From positions 1 to 22,896 of the forward strand of contig JAUYPR010000068.1 of assembly GCA_030695785.1 (NCBI GenBank): a stretch of 22,896 nucleotides of DNA. The letters are read 5' to 3'. Made by a program: the position numbers and the translations under genes. The notes beneath the pieces are model-generated. The model was not told the DNA's origin, did not search any database, and was given only the letters and a program-made list of their open reading frames with translations. The DNA comes from a bacterium. GTDB taxonomy: Bacteria; Patescibacteriota; Microgenomatia; JAUYPR01. Below are positions 20,082-22,896 of the stretch, one piece after another. Every line of letters begins with the position of its first letter. Position 1 is the stretch's first letter.

Positions 20082-21353
20082 TTATGCTCCAAGCAGATGT
20101 TTTTTGCGTAATTGATGATGGTACGATCTCGCAAACCGGTGCGCTTCGTCGCGCAGCATTTGCAAAAGCTGGAGTGCGTTGTCTTCTCGAGGAAGCTTGA
20201 TTGTTCCGTATGCCGTCACAATGACCTCTTCGCGTTTCGCAAGTCCAATGACAGCGGTTTGGACACCAGATTGTCGAATGATTCTCTCCGCTGACTCACG
20301 TTGTGCGGACCCTCCATCAATGACAAAAAGGTCCGGAAATGGCCATTCGGTATGCTTCAAACGTCGGCTCATGACCTCTGCAATCATGGCGAGATCATTA
20401 TTTTCTCCCCCAAGTTTGATCTTAAACCTTCTATATGATTGAGAATCCGGCGCCCCATTTGTCACCACGACCAAGCTCCCAACCGCGTCTGTCCCCTGCA
20501 AATGCGACATATCGTATGCCTCGATTCTTTTTGGAATCGATGGAAGTTTCAAAAGCTTCTGCAGTGAACTGAGCCCGTGTGCCCTTTGACGATCTAAAAG
20601 TAATGGATCTTGAACATAAAGATCGGGTTCAATAACTGGTTGGGTCACGAAAGCGATGTGGTTGATGGTTTGTTTGAGTGAGAGAGCCCGTTCAAAATCT
20701 TCTTTTTTTGATGCTTCCTGCATATCGTGTTCAAGTTCGCGAACAACCTTGTCAATGCGGCCCTGCAGGAACAGCTGGATGTGTCGAATGGTCGTTTTGT
20801 AGAGCGTGATGTTGACCGAGTCTGTCGGGCCGGGACACAGACCCAAGTGGCAGAAGAGGCAGGAACGGCGTGCATCATGTTTTTTTGTGTAATATGGGAA
20901 AAGCTTTCGAATAACAGAGAGGACGTGTCGGGCGGCTGTGGTTGACGGAAACGGGCCAAACCGGACATGTTGTTTTTCTTCTGGCATCCGGCGCGTGAGC
21001 TTGATGGTTGGATGCGCCAAACCTTTGTCAATGTCAATATATACACGTGCGCGTTCATTTTTTAAAACCGCGTTCAACGGGGGCTGCAAACGTCCGATAA
21101 GGGTCATTTCTAAAAGCAGTGCTTCGAGTTCGGAACGGACAACGATAAAACGAATGGCGATGCAATCCCTTCGAATAATCTGTTCTTTTGGCCCTGGACT
21201 TCCGGTAAAGTAGGAACGGACGCGCGACCGTAGCCGATTAGCTTTGCCGACGTAAAGGATATGAGCGTTTTGATTTTCGAATAAATACACGCCGGGTTCG
21301 GCCGGCAAACTTTTGAGGAGGTTCAAGAGGCGTCTCTTTTGGCTCTGACCCAC
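20082..21353 (-). CDS. uvrC: UvrC-like excinuclease subunit lacking the HhH tail
   Basis: This is the incision subunit of nucleotide excision repair. It has an N-terminal GIY-YIG nuclease (PAEPGVYLFEN then ILYVGKANRLRSRV), a Cys-rich segment (SCLFCHLGLCPGP), a UvrB-binding UVR helix pair (ASKKEDFERALSLKQTI) and the RNase-H-like 5' nuclease (IEAYDMSHLQG, DLFVIDGGSAQ, RDEAHRFARSYHH). It ends there, without the usual C-terminal helix-hairpin-helix, about 423 residues against about 600. I chose the GTG at 21353 by analogy with family N-termini; a TTG at 21326 or GTG at 21362 is possible. All of these overlap the upstream gene by about 90-125 bases. Confidence 0.85.
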   Translation of the reverse strand: MGQSQKRRLLNLLKSLPAEPGVYLFENQNAHILYVGKANRLRSRVRSYFTGSPGPKEQIIRRDCIAIRFIVVRSELEALLLEMTLIGRLQPPLNAVLKNERARVYIDIDKGLAHPTIKLTRRMPEEKQHVRFGPFPSTTAARHVLSVIRKLFPYYTKKHDARRSCLFCHLGLCPGPTDSVNITLYKTTIRHIQLFLQGRIDKVVRELEHDMQEASKKEDFERALSLKQTINHIAFVTQPVIEPDLYVQDPLLLDRQRAHGLSSLQKLLKLPSIPKRIEAYDMSHLQGTDAVGSLVVVTNGAPDSQSYRRFKIKLGGENNDLAMIAEVMSRRLKHTEWPFPDLFVIDGGSAQRESAERIIRQSGVQTAVIGLAKREEVIVTAYGTIKLPREDNALQLLQMLRDEAHRFARSYHHQLRKKHLLGA

Positions 21354-22896
21354 TCGTAGCACGCGAAACTTCCCCCATACTCGGGATGGAAGGGAGGACG
21401 ATCTGTTTCCGATGGATAGCTCGTACAATGCCATAGCTCATTGCAAGAATCGCGACTGACCCGGCAATACCCAAAATCCAGGGGACAAAGAACATTGCCG
21501 AAACTGGACGAATTTTAACATGTTGTGACACAGCAATCTCGCCCGATTGGATAGTGATCGTTTCGTCTTCCGATGTCCACCATCCATCCGGGTAAAATGT
21601 TAGTGCAATCTCGCGGTGCGAGAAAGCAGGAAGTATTCCGATTGGAATCGTGGATGGACCCAACACACGCGTCGCTTTTGTGATGATGGTTAAGGGTTCC
21701 GCCGCCAAAAACGTATTCCCGTTATTTCGTACGGTCACTGTCCCTTTGCTTGGAAAACCGGCCGGAATGGTTGGGTCAATGTCGAAACGAACTTCGAGCA
21801 TTCCTTTTGGTTCAACCTCTATATCCGGAAAAGAGAAAGAAATATCCGGGCCTTGCCCTTTTTCGTATTTAAATGATCCGGCTGGGTACGGCAGGCGCGA
21901 CGACGTTCCATGGATGGCCAATGCCACATGATTGAGGTCGAAACTTGAAAAATAGTCAATCCCGCCGGTGGTGGATGCCCAGGTCGGATCAACTGGAACC
22001 CAACCGACCTTTTCATCCCAATACTCGGGCCAGGAGTGCAAAACATCAGTGGTCGCGCGCAATGATAGCGGGCGCTGTTTCCTGTTGGTGGTAAATCCAT
22101 ACCCATTCATTTCGCGTGCAGGAATGCCGGTCGCACGGGCAATCGCAATAAAGAGATCAGTGAATTCCATACATACGGCTTTGTTCGGTTCGCGTAACGA
22201 CTGGAGTGCCCCCATACGCTCGATCGAATCTTGGCCGGCACGGTCGTAGTCATACTTGAGGAAATTTCGCACAAAATCATAGATTGCTTGCGGACTTCCT
22301 AGCTCCTGTCCTTTTTTGACGATGTCCGCATGTCCCACTTCCCAATACCGGTTTGGTGCGATGAGCTTCGCCCGAAGATCGTTTGAGAGTTTTGGAATGT
22401 CCCCTTCTCGATCCATGCGGACTTTAATCTGGCCTTCTGCAAGAACATCAATCTTTTGTCCGGCTGTTAGCTGATACCGCGCAATCGTGTTTCCATCTTC
22501 ATCTATGTTGACATCTTCAGGTTGCGGGCTGAATGACGTATAGATAACCGATTGCAATGCCGTATCAGGTGGAAGCGTAATGTCGGTGAAAATCGGGACC
22601 ACATTCGGGTTATATAGATGGTATTGGAGCTTAAATGCATAGGTTTGCAGCCGGCCAAAGAGGAGAGTGACTCCGCTTTTGAGCACGTCCTCTTTGCGGT
22701 AGATGAATGTGAGATAGTTCGTTTTCTTTTCAGGGATGGTTCGGTCATTACGGGGCTTTGGCGAGAGAAACGACGGCTCGCCAAAGGATGTCGGGATATG
22801 AAGACTTACATCATACCGGGCCACGTCCTCTTGCTCGGCAACACCCGGGATAATGACTTCCCACACCTTGCCGTTTTTTGACGCAAGATTTGGGAC
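21238..22896 (-). CDS. transglutaminase-like membrane protein (5' end outside the window)
   Basis: The frame is open to the right edge (552 residues visible), so the start is missing. The visible part has an N-terminal beta-rich region, then a transglutaminase-like core with catalytic Cys in KAVCMEFTDLF (codon 22171-22173), GIPAREMNGYG, His in VLHSWPEYW (codon 22036-22038) and Asp in WVPVDPTW. An Ig-like region follows, then a membrane span (FFVPWILGIAGSVAILAMSYGIV) and a basic tail. The core should lie outside the cell; it could be a cysteine protease or amidase. Its last ~115 bases overlap uvrC in another frame, and the basic tail looks like a by-product of that overlap. Confidence 0.85.
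   Translation of the reverse strand, partial: VPNLASKNGKVWEVIIPGVAEQEDVARYDVSLHIPTSFGEPSFLSPKPRNDRTIPEKKTNYLTFIYRKEDVLKSGVTLLFGRLQTYAFKLQYHLYNPNVVPIFTDITLPPDTALQSVIYTSFSPQPEDVNIDEDGNTIARYQLTAGQKIDVLAEGQIKVRMDREGDIPKLSNDLRAKLIAPNRYWEVGHADIVKKGQELGSPQAIYDFVRNFLKYDYDRAGQDSIERMGALQSLREPNKAVCMEFTDLFIAIARATGIPAREMNGYGFTTNRKQRPLSLRATTDVLHSWPEYWDEKVGWVPVDPTWASTTGGIDYFSSFDLNHVALAIHGTSSRLPYPAGSFKYEKGQGPDISFSFPDIEVEPKGMLEVRFDIDPTIPAGFPSKGTVTVRNNGNTFLAAEPLTIITKATRVLGPSTIPIGILPAFSHREIALTFYPDGWWTSEDETITIQSGEIAVSQHVKIRPVSAMFFVPWILGIAGSVAILAMSYGIVRAIHRKQIVLPSIPSMGEVSRATSGSEPKETPLEPPQKFAGRTRRVFIRKSKRSYPLRRQS

Noticed and set aside
1..22896. Searched by eye for a CRISPR array or a defence operon
   Set aside because: No regularly spaced repeats and no Cas, restriction or toxin-antitoxin protein is recognisable; the nuclease-like genes have other simpler explanations.

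Overview
This looks like a chromosomal window from a small, gene-dense uncultivated bacterium, most likely Candidate Phyla Radiation (Patescibacteria). That is an inference from gene style: a UvrC without the helix-hairpin-helix tail, very tight gene packing, tRNAs without an encoded CCA, and several membrane-anchored surface proteins. There is no rRNA or taxonomic marker. Most genes have mid-range GC, but 496-921 and 16440-17117 are clearly more AT-rich.

Layout. 1-1196: a possible small minus-strand gene, tRNA-Gly(TCC), an AT-rich bleomycin-resistance/VOC gene and a folded non-coding element. 1197-2062: a redoxin overlapped by a small unknown gene. 2038-4786 (minus): two overlapping GlgA-like glycogen/starch synthases. 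4855-5018: tRNA-Arg(TCT) and tRNA-His(GTG). 5044-5564: an unknown gene broken by one missing base. 5573-8125: a membrane-anchored staphylococcal-nuclease-like protein, divergent from a secreted clan-A glycosidase-like protein. 8127-11181 (minus): a candidate 30-residue membrane protein, leuS and an unknown protein. 11250-15685: a GT-B-like protein and a 1075-residue membrane-anchored metzincin protease with four Ig-like repeats. 15726-16237: tRNA-Arg(TCG), a GIY-YIG nuclease gene and tRNA-Lys(CTT). 16440-17962: an AT-rich unknown gene, a decayed gene and a MITE-like palindromic element. 18050-22896 (minus): a transport-type solute-binding protein, secG, a holin-like four-TM protein, uvrC and a transglutaminase-like membrane protein that runs off the right edge.

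The strongest genome-level signal is in the promoters. At about a dozen genes a good -10 box, often extended TGn-TATAAT, ends only 6-11 bases before the start codon, and I found no convincing Shine-Dalgarno sequence anywhere. This implies leaderless mRNAs. Two divergent gene pairs use fully nested promoters. One pair (11181/11250) appears to share a single self-complementary -35 box, TTGCAA, with 17-base spacing on both sides.

Functional themes are glycan synthesis (two GlgA, a GT-B protein), cell-surface enzymes (glycosidase-like, metzincin, transglutaminase-like, nuclease, solute-binding protein) and housekeeping (LeuRS, SecG, UvrC, five tRNAs). I see no CRISPR array, no transposase and no clear defence system.
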